A stretch of 45,807 nucleotides of DNA from Corynebacterium phocae. Lineage in GTDB: Bacteria > Actinomycetota > Actinomycetes > Mycobacteriales > Mycobacteriaceae. The notes under the pieces are model-generated. The model had not been told where the DNA came from, did not search any database, and saw nothing but the letters and a program-made list of their open reading frames with translations. Numbering within the stretch: the stretch's first letter is position 1; each line of letters opens with the position of its first letter. A program made the translations under genes and the position numbers. Where the stretch lies: the NCBI RefSeq assembly GCF_008693075.1, contig NZ_VXKJ01000047.1, positions 1 through 45,807 of the forward strand, in the 5' to 3' direction. Positions 27,471 through 35,447 of the stretch are shown here, piece by piece.

Positions 27471-29128
27471 TACCACTGCCCTGCCTTCCGCGGACGAACT
27501 GAACTATCTGCTGCACCTTTACCTTGTTCCTGATGGTTCTGCTCAGGGGCGGCTGGCTTAGGGTCAGCCTGCCCATTCGCAGCCAGATGTTCCGCCTGCC
27601 CAGCCTGCGGGGATACGTTCTGGCCTGCCATCATGGCAACCTTCTCCGCCGGCGGCTCCGGCTCCGGGACCTGGGAAAGATCAACTGGCTGCTGTGGCAC
27701 AACCGGCGGCTCCGGCTGCGGCACTTCTACTTCCGGAGCACCGGTCTCACAATCTATTGGCAGCTGGGAGAGGTCAATGGGCATCTCAGCCAAACATTCC
27801 AGTGCCCCGGCTATCAGCACTCCCAGTCCGATGAGAACAATTCCGGCACCCGCTGCCCCCAGGAGCCCCACGCAGGAGCACTCCACCGTGCAAGCCTGCG
27901 CGGCAGCTCCCTGGGCCTCAGTACCTGGGGGCTCGATTTGCCCGGTGCCATCAGGAGTCTGCTCATGGTTGCACTTGGGTTCCTCCGTTGCTGGTGAGTC
28001 TTCTCCACACTCCACAGGCGTTGGTTTTTGCTGCGGTTTGGTGGGCTCCGGCTCCCCACCATCCACGCCGGGAGCAGGACAAGCAGGCTTCCCCGTTGGA
28101 CCCGAGCAGGCGGGATCCTGTGCGGGCGGGTTCTGTGCGGGTGGGTTCTGTGCGGGATTTGTCCCTGCAGGGGATGTCTCCACCGCATCCGGTGGGCACG
28201 GTTGAGCGGTATCTGGCTGCACCGGTTGCTGGTGCGGTGGGCACACGCCTTGTGGTGTGGTGGGCGCAGCTGGCTCAACGGGCTGCTGCGGCTCCACCGG
28301 TTGGGTTGGCGGCACCAGTGGTTTTCCAGGAGGTTGGACACCCGGAGGGCACTGCTTGGGCGCTGGTTCCGGTTCTTTCACCTCCGGCGGCTGCTTCGGG
28401 CATTCCTGCGGGGTGGTAGGCAGCTCAGGTTCCACCTTTTCCGGCGGATCCTCCGGGGGCACGCATTCACCAATCTTCGGGGTGGCTTTGGGTTCGGGTG
28501 CCGCGCACGCGGCTTCGCAACACTTTTCCAGTTCCTCAAAGCAAATCTCAATGAGGGTGTCGCGGTCGCGGCATTGCTCCGCAATCCAGTTGTGAGCGTC
28601 CTCGATCAGCTTGTCCCCCACCGCCACAATAGCTGGGGTGATAGTTCGCATGAGCGGATGGTGGCTGCGTAAAAGCAGGCCGGTGAGAAAATCCAGCATG
28701 CGAGCAGTGGCGTGGAGGATCTCCGCGATAGCCGTGCCGGAAATATGGACCACGTCATCAAGCGTCTGCGCACACTTCTCCGTGTTTTTAACCAGCTCAT
28801 CACGGTCATCAGCTTCTTGGTCGTGGTCATCTTGGAACCCCAGCAGGAATTCCGAAAGCATGCCGGCAGCCAGCTCCATGCCGAAATCCCGCGCAAAGTC
28901 ACCAAAGCTAGAAAAGCCTCCCCGGGGGCCACTAGTACGGTGTTTACCCGCTGCTTTAACGGAGGCCTCCACCAATTGCGAGGTATCCAGGCCATCTGCG
29001 TTGCCCACCAGCTTGCGGAGCATGTCAACGGACATCGAAGGACCAGGGTAGCTTCCCGCCGCCGCCCCCTGGAAGCGGTGAACTGTCTGGGTATAGTCCG
29101 CCAACGGCAATGAACCTAACGAGCTCAT
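27470..29128 (-). CDS. Cys/Pro-rich membrane-spanning protein, candidate type VII-linked
   Basis: A 552-residue protein. Residues about 1-215 are helical (ELAAGMLSEFLLGFQDDHD; DDVVHISGTAIAEILHATARMLDFL) without a signal peptide. Residues about 216-425 are Pro-rich with regularly spaced cysteines (ECP, QCPP, VCPP, PCPP, ACP), then one strongly hydrophobic helix at about 425-447 (GLLGAAGAGIVLIGLGVLIAG) flanked by Cys residues, and a Pro/Gln-rich tail. The position next to glmM matches Rv3439c, annotated as Ala/Pro-rich and of unknown function (from memory). Coupled to the EspC-like gene upstream (3-bp gap) and the small gene downstream (TAATG). It may span the wall with disulfide-linked Pro segments. 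Function unknown. Confidence 0.7.
   Translation of the reverse strand: MSSLGSLPLADYTQTVHRFQGAAAGSYPGPSMSVDMLRKLVGNADGLDTSQLVEASVKAAGKHRTSGPRGGFSSFGDFARDFGMELAAGMLSEFLLGFQDDHDQEADDRDELVKNTEKCAQTLDDVVHISGTAIAEILHATARMLDFLTGLLLRSHHPLMRTITPAIVAVGDKLIEDAHNWIAEQCRDRDTLIEICFEELEKCCEAACAAPEPKATPKIGECVPPEDPPEKVEPELPTTPQECPKQPPEVKEPEPAPKQCPPGVQPPGKPLVPPTQPVEPQQPVEPAAPTTPQGVCPPHQQPVQPDTAQPCPPDAVETSPAGTNPAQNPPAQNPPAQDPACSGPTGKPACPAPGVDGGEPEPTKPQQKPTPVECGEDSPATEEPKCNHEQTPDGTGQIEPPGTEAQGAAAQACTVECSCVGLLGAAGAGIVLIGLGVLIAGALECLAEMPIDLSQLPIDCETGAPEVEVPQPEPPVVPQQPVDLSQVPEPEPPAEKVAMMAGQNVSPQAGQAEHLAANGQADPKPAAPEQNHQEQGKGAADSSVRPRKAGQW
28118..28160. repeat. 15-bp tandem repeat in the Pro-rich region
   Basis: About three copies of CTGTGCGGG(C/T)GGGTT (28118-28132, 28133-28147, partial to 28160). 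They encode the repeated peptide NPPAQ on the minus strand. Such in-frame repeats commonly change copy number by slippage, which could vary the linker length between strains. Confidence 0.8.
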
Positions 29129-29131
29129 CTG

Positions 29132-29434
29132 CTACTCCCCCGTATGGGAGAGTTGCTGGGAAAATTGCCCATCGGTCTCAGCGAGCGCCGCGAACTGCTG
29201 CGCGGCTGCCTCCGCAGTGGACGCGATAGCGGTAATGCGCGCGTCCCCGCGCCGGTGGACAATGTCAAAGGCCCGCTGCAAACGGCGCCCGTATTCTGTA
29301 AACCCCCGGCCCGCGGCGCTGGCCGGGAAATGGGGTACACCGGTAGCGTGTGCTTGCTGTTGTTGTGCGGCCTCATTGGCTACTTCTCGCATAAAGTGCC
29401 CTGCGCGCGGTTCATCAATCCTAATGTCAGCCAT
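29132..29434 (-). CDS. EspC-like small helical protein, candidate type VII substrate
   Basis: A 100-residue protein predicted to be two helices with a turn. It resembles the ESX-associated EspC/DUF2580 family: ADIRIDEPRAGHFMREVANEAAQ in helix 1, a GRGFTEYGRRLQRAFDIV segment, and a C-terminal helix AARTAEAAAQQFAALAETD-like ending in a DGQFSQQL tail. The type VII YxxxD/E export signal is only approximate, since the Tyr is replaced (FAALAETD). It matches the position of Rv3440c near the ESX-4 locus (from memory). It is the first gene of a three-gene run and starts with ATG after AGGGGGAACC. Family placement is tentative. Confidence 0.6.
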   Translation of the reverse strand: MADIRIDEPRAGHFMREVANEAAQQQQAHATGVPHFPASAAGRGFTEYGRRLQRAFDIVHRRGDARITAIASTAEAAAQQFAALAETDGQFSQQLSHTGE

Positions 29435-29500
29435 GGTTCCCCCTGGTAGGTGTCTTGGTATTTAAATTCTCACCCCCATTGGACTGACTACAACAACCAA

Positions 29501-29537
29501 AGGTTCCCGGGCAGTGAAAATTTTTACCCAGGAACCT
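29501..29537 (-). terminator. Probable terminator of glmM
   Basis: AGGTTCC (29501-29507) pairs with GGAACCT (29531-29537), extended inside by CGGG/ACCC-type pairing around an AT-rich loop. On the minus strand TTTGGTTGTTG follows the stem, giving a weak T tract just after the glmM stop. Confidence 0.65.
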
Positions 29538-29558
29538 AAAATCCACGAAATGGCAGCT

Positions 29559-30902
29559 CTAGACTGAAGCCACCACTCCGGCTAGACGCCCGGCAACTTT
29601 GCTAGCTTGGTCTTTGTCTGCGGCCTCGACCATCACGCGGAAAATTTCCTCGGTGCCGGAGGGGCGCAAAAGTACCCGGCCGGACTCTCCCAGTTCCTGC
29701 TCCGCAACGGTGATAGCTTCCTTCACCTCGGCGTTGTCCATTATGACAGCCTTATTAGAAACCGGGACGTTAATGAGCACCTGTGGCAAGACAGTCATCA
29801 CGGAAGCCAGCTCCTTTAGTGACTTGCCAGTCTTGGCCATCCGGGCCATGAGAGACAGCCCAGTCAAGGTACCGTCACCCGTGGTGCACGCGGAAGGCAG
29901 CACCACGTGGCCGGACTGCTCACCACCCAGGGAGAACCCTCCCTTGTCCAGCTCTTCGAGCACATAGCGGTCACCCACATTGGCTTCCACCACCGTGATG
30001 CCCTCGCGCTTCATGGCAATCTTTAGCCCCAAATTGGACATCACCGTTGCCACCAACGTGTTGTACCGGAGATCATTGTCATCTTTCATGGCTACTGCCA
30101 AAATGGCCATAATCTGGTCACCGTCAATGACGTTTCCCTCCGCATCAACAGCTAGGCAGCGGTCCGCGTCCCCGTCGTGTGCCAGACCCAAATCAGCGCC
30201 GTGTTCTAGGACGGCCTGCTGAGCCTGTTCAATATGGGTAGAGCCGCACTTATCGTTGATGTTTAGAGCGTCCGGCTCGTTGTGAATTGGGATGACGGTA
30301 GCCCCTGCAGCGGCGTATGCCTGCGGTGCGACCTTGGATGCCGCGCCATTGGCGGTGTCTACAACCACCGTAATTCCCGACAAATCGGTGCTGACACCTG
30401 ACTTGAGGTGCTTGAGGTAGCGCTCGCGGCCCACGGTGGCCTCCGTGATGATACGGCCCAACTTGGTGCCGGTGGGACCGCCGTCGCGGATGTTATCCAT
30501 GGTTTTTTGGATTCTGTCCTCCACTGCGTCGGGGAGTTTCTTGCCGCCAGCGCTGAAGAACTTGATGCCGTTATCTGGCATGGGGTTGTGTGAGGCGGAG
30601 ATCATTACGCCCAGTTCCGCGCCGTAGTCATCAGTCAGAAATGCTACAGCCGGGGTGGGCAACACTCCCACCCGTAGGACGTCCACACCGCGGGAGGCCA
30701 ATCCGGCCGCGATGGCTGCGTCAAGCATCTCACCAGAAACGCGTGGGTCACGGCCAATGATAGCCAGCGGCCGGCGCCCGAAGGACTCTCTATCTCCTGT
30801 GAGTACTTCAGCTGCCGCCTGCCCAAGCCGCAACGCCAAAATTGGAGTGAGCTTTTTATTAGCCAGGCCACGGACACCATCTGTTCCAAAAAGTCGAGTC
30901 AT
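29559..30902 (-). CDS. glmM: Phosphoglucosamine mutase
   Basis: A 447-residue alpha-D-phosphohexomutase that turns glucosamine-6-phosphate into glucosamine-1-phosphate, the step after GlmS. The phosphoserine loop is [16 protein letters not shown] (Ser104), the metal-binding loop is [12 protein letters not shown], the sugar-binding loop is GGEQSGHVV and the phosphate-binding loop is [16 protein letters not shown]. Length is normal. In related genomes it follows rpsI directly; here a restriction-modification pair lies between them. Confidence 0.97.
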   Translation of the reverse strand: MTRLFGTDGVRGLANKKLTPILALRLGQAAAEVLTGDRESFGRRPLAIIGRDPRVSGEMLDAAIAAGLASRGVDVLRVGVLPTPAVAFLTDDYGAELGVMISASHNPMPDNGIKFFSAGGKKLPDAVEDRIQKTMDNIRDGGPTGTKLGRIITEATVGRERYLKHLKSGVSTDLSGITVVVDTANGAASKVAPQAYAAAGATVIPIHNEPDALNINDKCGSTHIEQAQQAVLEHGADLGLAHDGDADRCLAVDAEGNVIDGDQIMAILAVAMKDDNDLRYNTLVATVMSNLGLKIAMKREGITVVEANVGDRYVLEELDKGGFSLGGEQSGHVVLPSACTTGDGTLTGLSLMARMAKTGKSLKELASVMTVLPQVLINVPVSNKAVIMDNAEVKEAITVAEQELGESGRVLLRPSGTEEIFRVMVEAADKDQASKVAGRLAGVVASV

Positions 30903-31066
30903 AGTTTCAATTATGCCTTGAACCTAGCTGCTTTGAAGAAAACCGAGCAAAAGTGTGCCCCAATCATTAGAAAACTACTCTCAGTTAGCCCCTGAACTGC
31001 GGCGGATGAGCAGGCTTAAAAATCCTCGTCTACTAGACCGCGCTTGCTTTAAGAAAGAGCCTTCCG

Positions 31067-31696
31067 TCACAAAGTGCTCAAAAGCTCATGAGGATAATTC
31101 CGAAGATGCGCTAGAGCATCTTGTTGAATCTGCTCCTTGGACTCAATCCTTGGCTGCAGCCGGGAAGCCCACGTCCGCCCTGGGTGCAGAGTATCCCAGC
31201 GCGGACACACTCCCATGTACCTCCCCTTACCGGGGTCGTGGTTGCCTAGACCATCAACGATAACGTTCCATACTGGGTGATTTAACCGGATAGCAACAAT
31301 CTCGGCCAGCGGGACCCAAGTGGGAACAACGGTCAAAGCCCGGTAGTGAAAATCTCCGATATCCAAGTTGGTGCTTGCAGCGATGGATTGCGCGTGTTTC
31401 CTCATGCGGTTATAAAGTTTGGGCCCTACCTCGCCCTCCAGCTGTACCGGGTTGCCCTTTCGAGCGTTTTCAGCTTCCGCTTTTCCTACATAGATGGCCC
31501 ATGAGCCTGGAAGCTTTTGGTTTACCAGGGCTAGCGGATGATAAGCCGGATGATCCCCGGAGTAGTAGAGCGCGTAGATTCCCGCACCGTCAAACTTCTT
31601 TAATTCTCCAAGCGCCCGGACCGGTTGATCTTCCAACGCCCTGGCTATAGAGGCCCCAAGGTTTTCGTAGCTTAGGGGATCAAAAAAGGTTGCCAT
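31067..31696 (-). CDS. Eco29kI-like type II restriction endonuclease (GIY-YIG)
   Basis: A 209-residue protein with a GIY-YIG nuclease core: GIYALYY (GIY 39-41), a spacer, and IYVGKAE (YVG 69-71), followed by an Arg/His-rich helical part (YNRMRKHAQSI) and a C-terminal glutamate/asparagine area (LAEIVAIRLNHPVWN) that would supply catalytic residues. This matches the Eco29kI/NgoMIII/SacII-like group, whose members cut CCGCGG; the target of this enzyme is inferred, not shown. It overlaps the methyltransferase stop by 1 bp (TGATG), so its translation depends on methyltransferase translation. Confidence 0.85.
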   Translation of the reverse strand: MATFFDPLSYENLGASIARALEDQPVRALGELKKFDGAGIYALYYSGDHPAYHPLALVNQKLPGSWAIYVGKAEAENARKGNPVQLEGEVGPKLYNRMRKHAQSIAASTNLDIGDFHYRALTVVPTWVPLAEIVAIRLNHPVWNVIVDGLGNHDPGKGRYMGVCPRWDTLHPGRTWASRLQPRIESKEQIQQDALAHLRNYPHELLSTL

Positions 31697-32907
31697 CAGA
31701 GCCGCTCCAATTCACGGTAATTATCGAATAGATTTCCACCTAGATTGATACAGCGGTCTTGCTCCAGGTGTTCGATCACGCTCGAAACCACGGTGTGTGC
31801 GAGTTTTACCGGAACCGCGTTACCGAGCTGACGCATGGTTTCTGACCAGGCTCCGTGGAGCTGGTAGCGGTCTGGGAATGTCTGTATACGCGCGGCTTCG
31901 CGAATGGAGAAGTACCGTACGCTCCCGTCTGGAAAACGGATCATGTTTTCCCCACCAGGTACCCCGTGGACACCGGCTTTGAGAGCCTTAGCTGGTTCAT
32001 CGATGGGCGACCCAGTGTGACCGGGATAAGTTTTAGCCCCGGGCTGAAGGCGGTGGTCCAGCCATTGCTCCGACTTTTTTGTACCTGGCTCCGGCAGGTC
32101 CAACAGGGCCTCCCTCACAGTCACCCACGGCAGTTTGGAGACGTCACCGCGGGCACCAAGCCTAATCAATTGCTGATCCTTCTTCGCGATTGAGTACCGT
32201 TGCCAATATTCGCCGGAGAGTTGCTGTTGCCTCAACGCCGCCGCTGAATGTGTGGGGGCGGGGAAACTCCAGCCCGCGTCAACATCGGACCGAAACCCAA
32301 CGAGAAAGACCCTGTGGCGGCGCTGCGGAACGCCGTAGTCCGCAGCATCAACGACCGTGGTGACCAGGTTATACCGTAGCCCGGTGGTAATGGACGTGTG
32401 CTCGCGCTGGAGGCGGGCGAAGTGTTCAATCCAAGACTCTTGAGGCTTGGCTCGCAGCTCGGGGTGTTGCAGCCGGAGCTTCACGAATTCAAAATACTCG
32501 GAAAATCTAGCACGGGTTAAACCCTTGACATTTTCAAGCACAAAGGCCTTGGGCTGTAACTTGGCAATCACGGCAGTAGCAGCTGGAAACATATCCCTGG
32601 GATCATCCGCACTTTGGGCCACACCGCCCAATGAAAACGGCTGGCAGGGCGGACCCCCGGTAACCAAGTCTACTGAGGAACATCCCACTTGATGTTCCCA
32701 ATCTACCCCTCTGACGTCACCCTCAATGACATTTAGCCCCCGCACCAAAGGGTAATCAGCGTCCCGGTTTTTACGAAGGGTCTCACATGCCCACTTATCC
32801 CATTCCGCTGCAGCTAGGTGCTCTACGCCCGCCATCGCAGACCCCAGGAGGAGACCTCCTCCACCTGCAAAAAGTTCAATTCCCGTGATACTCACGTGCC
32901 CGCTCAC
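31696..32907 (-). CDS. C5-cytosine DNA methyltransferase of the RM system
   Basis: A 403-residue m5C methyltransferase. Motif I is ELFAGGGGL (11-19), motif IV is GGPPCQPFSLGG with catalytic Cys88, motif VI is ENVKGL, motif VIII is QRRHRVFLVGF, and motif X includes QLGNAVPVKLA. The target recognition region lies at about 215-330. It is placed before the endonuclease gene, so the host is modified first. No control (C) protein gene is seen. It protects the host genome from the adjacent endonuclease, probably at CCGCGG. Confidence 0.93.
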   Translation of the reverse strand: MSGHVSITGIELFAGGGGLLLGSAMAGVEHLAAAEWDKWACETLRKNRDADYPLVRGLNVIEGDVRGVDWEHQVGCSSVDLVTGGPPCQPFSLGGVAQSADDPRDMFPAATAVIAKLQPKAFVLENVKGLTRARFSEYFEFVKLRLQHPELRAKPQESWIEHFARLQREHTSITTGLRYNLVTTVVDAADYGVPQRRHRVFLVGFRSDVDAGWSFPAPTHSAAALRQQQLSGEYWQRYSIAKKDQQLIRLGARGDVSKLPWVTVREALLDLPEPGTKKSEQWLDHRLQPGAKTYPGHTGSPIDEPAKALKAGVHGVPGGENMIRFPDGSVRYFSIREAARIQTFPDRYQLHGAWSETMRQLGNAVPVKLAHTVVSSVIEHLEQDRCINLGGNLFDNYRELERL

Positions 32908-33063
32908 CTCAGCTCTCTTCCCAGCAATCCTACTACCAACGCTAAACTGCGCTCAATCATAAACCAGGGTGGTGACATACCCATCTGTTCGAGACAAAAC
33001 GGCGAAACCGCCCCTAGCTTCACACGAGGTAAAGCGAAGGGCGGAGTCGAAGAAAAGCGAAGA

Positions 33064-33615
33064 TTAACGCTTGGAGAACTGAGGTGCACGACGTGCTTTG
33101 TGCAGACCAGCCTTCTTACGCTCAACGGCACGAGCGTCACGGGTCAGCAGACCAGCCTTCTTCAGGGCGTCGCGGTCGCCTGGGTTGTACACGTTGAGTG
33201 CACGGGCGATAGCCAGACGCAGGGCGCCTGCCTGACCGGTAGGGCCGCCACCGTTAACGGTGACCTTGATGTCAAACTGGCCTTCGCGCTCAAGGAGCGT
33301 CAGTGGCAGCAAGATGTCTTGCTGGTGCAGCTTGTTGGGGAAGTAGTTGTCAAAGGTACGACCGTTGACAACAATCTCACCGGAGCCTGGGACCATGCGT
33401 ACGCGGGCAACGGCCTGCTTACGACGACCAACGGTCTGGATTGGGCCCTCGTGGATTGCAGGCGCTTCAGAAACTTCCTGAGTTTCCTCAGCGGAGCTAG
33501 CAATTGCGTCACCGATGGTGTTGGTGAATTCCTCAGTTGCCGTGGTTGCTGCTGCAATGTCAGCGGCATCCGCAGAAGCCTGTGCTGCGCTGTTGTCGAT
33601 GTTTTGCTCAGCCAT
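33064..33615 (-). CDS. rpsI: 30S ribosomal protein S9 (uS9)
   Basis: A 183-residue S9. The core from about residue 60 ([28 protein letters not shown]) to the C-terminus ([21 protein letters not shown]) is typical. It has an acidic/Ala-rich N-terminal extension of about 55 residues, as is usual in corynebacteria and mycobacteria. The ATG overlaps the rplM stop (TAATG at 33615), so the two proteins are translationally coupled. Confidence 0.97.
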   Translation of the reverse strand: MAEQNIDNSAAQASADAADIAAATTATEEFTNTIGDAIASSAEETQEVSEAPAIHEGPIQTVGRRKQAVARVRMVPGSGEIVVNGRTFDNYFPNKLHQQDILLPLTLLEREGQFDIKVTVNGGGPTGQAGALRLAIARALNVYNPGDRDALKKAGLLTRDARAVERKKAGLHKARRAPQFSKR

Positions 33616-34058
33616 TACTGTGCCACCTGCTTAAACTCGAAGGTTTCCGGCTTCTGGCCGGCGTATGGGTGCTCCTCGCCTGCAAACACGTGCAGCTTCT
33701 TGAAGGAGGCGTCGGACAGCTTGTTGTGGGGCATCATGCCCTTAACTGCTTCTTCAACAACGCGTACTGGGTTGGCGTCCAGGGACTGGCCCAGAGTCAT
33801 TGACTTCAAACCACCCGGGTAACCGGAGTGGCGGTAGCGCATTTCGCGCTCGCGCTTGTTGGAAGAAACGTGAACTTTGTCAGCGTTGATGATGATGATG
33901 TGGTCGCCGCAATCAACGTTGGGCGTGAACTGTGGCTTGTGCTTGCCGCGCAGCAGGTCAGCTGCAGTGGATGCAAGCTTGCCAAGAACCACGTCAGTAG
34001 CGTCGATGACGAACCACTTACGAGTGATGTCACCGCTCTTTGGGTGGAATGTAGACAA
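33615..34058 (-). CDS. rplM: 50S ribosomal protein L13 (uL13)
   Basis: A 147-residue L13 with the conserved start [24 protein letters not shown] and segments [18 protein letters not shown] and [18 protein letters not shown] precedes the start. It is the first gene of rplM-rpsI and follows an unusually structured leader of about 130 nt. L13 is known to autoregulate its own operon in E. coli. Confidence 0.97.
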   Translation of the reverse strand: MSTFHPKSGDITRKWFVIDATDVVLGKLASTAADLLRGKHKPQFTPNVDCGDHIIIINADKVHVSSNKREREMRYRHSGYPGGLKSMTLGQSLDANPVRVVEEAVKGMMPHNKLSDASFKKLHVFAGEEHPYAGQKPETFEFKQVAQ

Positions 34059-34090
34059 GATGACTCCTTTAAAAGTCTCTTAGATAACTG

Positions 34091-34134
34091 CCGGCCAGCG
34101 CCATGTGTCCTAGCGCAAGAGATACAGCGGCCGG
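34091..34134 (-). promoter_or_regulatory. Structured rplM leader, candidate L13 autoregulatory RNA
   Basis: Within the predicted rplM 5' leader, CCGGCC (34091-34096) pairs with GGCCGG (34129-34134), enclosing a second stem GCGC (34098-34101) with GCGC (34113-34116) and a 12-nt bulge. The nested stem lies about 35-75 nt before the start codon. Ribosomal-protein leaders of this sort often bind the encoded protein. A specific Rfam match cannot be claimed. Confidence 0.5.
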
Positions 34135-34193
34135 TGGAGACCTGCACCCTCGCGCGCCCAGCCCTAAAGCCGAACAAGACACATAGACCGCAA

Positions 34194-34222
34194 ATCTTAT
34201 TACGGTATGGTCAAAAACTCAA
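34194..34222 (-). promoter_or_regulatory. rplM-rpsI promoter
   Basis: On the minus strand: -35 TTGAGT (34217-34222), a 17-bp spacer and -10 TAAGAT (34194-34199). Transcription should start near 34187, giving a leader of about 130 nt. The -35 lies in the T tract that follows the large hairpin at 34225-34314. Confidence 0.7.
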
Positions 34223-34224
34223 AA

Positions 34225-34314
34225 CGCGTACTTCCAGCTCACAACCAACCGGTGTTGCCTTCAGGCTCTCCCCCAAGAGCTAGAAATAATGGTTGGTTGA
34301 AACGGAAGTACGCG
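34225..34314. terminator. Large nested inverted repeat between the esx genes and rplM
   Basis: Outer arms CGCGTACTTCC (34225-34235) and GGAAGTACGCG (34304-34314) are perfect 11-bp complements. Inner arms AACCAACC (34243-34250) and GGTTGGTT (34291-34298) are perfect 8-bp complements. The 40-nt centre holds a small GCTCT/AGAGC hairpin. On the minus strand TTTTGAGTTTTT follows, so it can act as the terminator of the esx operon. The length and terminal 11-bp repeats would also fit a miniature element. Confidence 0.65.
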
Positions 34315-34571
34315 CGATGAATGATGACATTCAACTTACAGAGTTTGCGTGGCTCACCAGGACTATTAGCGGGTTGTAGGGCAACGTTACTGTAGGCAAC
34401 GCTACTGTATGACAGCGTTACTTTATGACAACGCTGTAGTGCGGTGGTTTAAGTCTGCCCCCTTTACTTCTTCGCGGCATCCCCCCGGGTGCTGCGTTTA
34501 GGTTGTGGTTGCCGCACCACAGTCCGCTGTTTTCAATTGTCCTGAGCTCTCAGGCCACGCGGTGCTGGATT
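34315..34571. other. Intergenic region downstream of the esx genes
   Basis: No gene seen in this 257-bp stretch. It contains the degenerate 15-bp repeat array at 34381-34441 and a GC-rich inverted segment near 34480-34495 (TCCCCCCGGG). With the nested inverted repeat and the rplM promoter and leader, it makes 513 bp of non-coding DNA, the longest in the window. Confidence 0.6.
34381..34441. repeat. Four degenerate 15-16 bp tandem repeats
   Basis: Units: GCAACGTTACTGTAG (34381-34395), GCAACGCTACTGTAT (34396-34410), GACAGCGTTACTTTAT (34411-34426) and GACAACGCTGTAGTG (34427-34441). The first two differ at two positions. Lacking spacers, they are not a CRISPR array. Confidence 0.75.
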
Positions 34572-34859
34572 TTAGCCCCAGCTGGCTGCCGCCCGGCGGT
34601 TGATGTCCGCCATTCTGTCATTTCCCTCCCCCACGGTCGAAGAGATGGTGGCTAGGACGGTGTTGAGCTCTTGCGCCGCGCGATCCCACTTGGCCTGGGC
34701 CTCAGCGTAGGCGGCGGCGGATTCACCCTCCCAGGTGCTGGTCATAGGAGCAATGACGGACTTAAGGTCCCCCAGGAGTCCGTTTATCCGCGATGATGTC
34801 TGATTGATATCAGCGGCCGCCGCAGAGATGGCTCCAAACTCGTACTTAATTGTGGACAT
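34572..34859 (-). CDS. esxT: WXG100 protein, EsxT-like type VII substrate
   Basis: A 95-residue WXG100 protein: helix 1 (FGAISAAAADINQTSSRINGLLGDLK), the turn motif STWEGES (Trp43-Glu44-Gly45) and helix 2 (AQAKWDRAAQELNTVLATISSTVGEGNDRM). Such proteins form antiparallel helical-hairpin dimers with a partner and are exported by EccC. It is 73 bp downstream of the second WXG100 gene and the position matches esxT (Rv3444c) of the mycobacterial ESX-4 locus. Confidence 0.9.
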   Translation of the reverse strand: MSTIKYEFGAISAAAADINQTSSRINGLLGDLKSVIAPMTSTWEGESAAAYAEAQAKWDRAAQELNTVLATISSTVGEGNDRMADINRRAAASWG

Positions 34860-34932
34860 ATAAGAGACTTCTTTCTTTGTTGTGAGGTGGTCCTCTTGGA
34901 GTTTTGCTGTTATTTAATGCAACGGGGAGCGG

Positions 34933-35247
34933 CTACAGGCTCAAACCGCCGCCCACGCGGGAGAGTGCCTGCGCGTTGGATGCCTCCACGTTGTCAAAGT
35001 TGCTGGCGTTGGACCGGATGTTTTCTGAAATGGAAGTCAACGCCTCCCGCAGCTGCGCTGCGGAGGAGTTATAACGCTCCATCAGGTTGTCAAAAGACAC
35101 CTGCGCTTGGCCTGCCCAGTTACTGCGCACGGAATCTACTACGCCGCGCAAGCGGCCTAGCTCCCCCTGTACTTCGTCGTTCGTGGAATCAACCCGCCCG
35201 GCGGTGGCCACCATGACTTCGGCTTCGGTCTTAAATAGCTGTGACAT
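34933..35247 (-). CDS. esxU: WXG100 protein, EsxU-like type VII substrate
   Basis: A 104-residue WXG100 protein: helix 1 (FKTEAEVMVATAGRVDSTNDEVQGEL), the turn SNWAGQAQVSF (Trp44-Ala45-Gly46) and helix 2 (NLMERYNSSAAQLREALTSISENI). Predicted heterodimer partner of the adjacent EsxT-like protein. An AAAGGA ribosome-binding site precedes the ATG. Position matches esxU (Rv3445c). No clear YxxxD/E signal is visible in its C-terminus (FDNVEASNAQALSRVGGGLSL), so the partner or a different signal may carry export information. Confidence 0.9.
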   Translation of the reverse strand: MSQLFKTEAEVMVATAGRVDSTNDEVQGELGRLRGVVDSVRSNWAGQAQVSFDNLMERYNSSAAQLREALTSISENIRSNASNFDNVEASNAQALSRVGGGLSL

Positions 35248-35447
35248 CTACTGCTTTGTCCTTTCTCTTCTGCTGCCCGCCAGAGGTGAAGCCCGTGTGG
35301 TCAACTGACTATTACTGGCCGTGCCCTCTGTGAGGCTGCGATTGTGTGAAAGCTCGTTTGCGCTTCCTGGTTTCATTTGACTGCGCTTTTCCCACAAAGG
35401 TTCCGGCCTACGGAAAAAATTCTTGGCAACCACCCCACACTGCGGAG

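Noticed and set aside
30955..31263. 102-codon plus-strand frame between glmM and the endonuclease
   Set aside because: Mostly antisense to the endonuclease gene, with no ribosome-binding site or recognised motif.
31067..32907. Depletion of CCGCGG as evidence for the RM specificity
   Set aside because: CCGCGG occurs at several places in the window, so there is no avoidance to argue from.
33001..33012. Terminator of rplM-rpsI
   Set aside because: GGCG/CGCC is only a 4-bp stem; a TTTTG tract follows on the minus strand but the stem is too weak to call.
32818..33822. 334-codon plus-strand frame opposite rpsI and rplM
   Set aside because: It lies antisense to two certain ribosomal genes and shows no domain.
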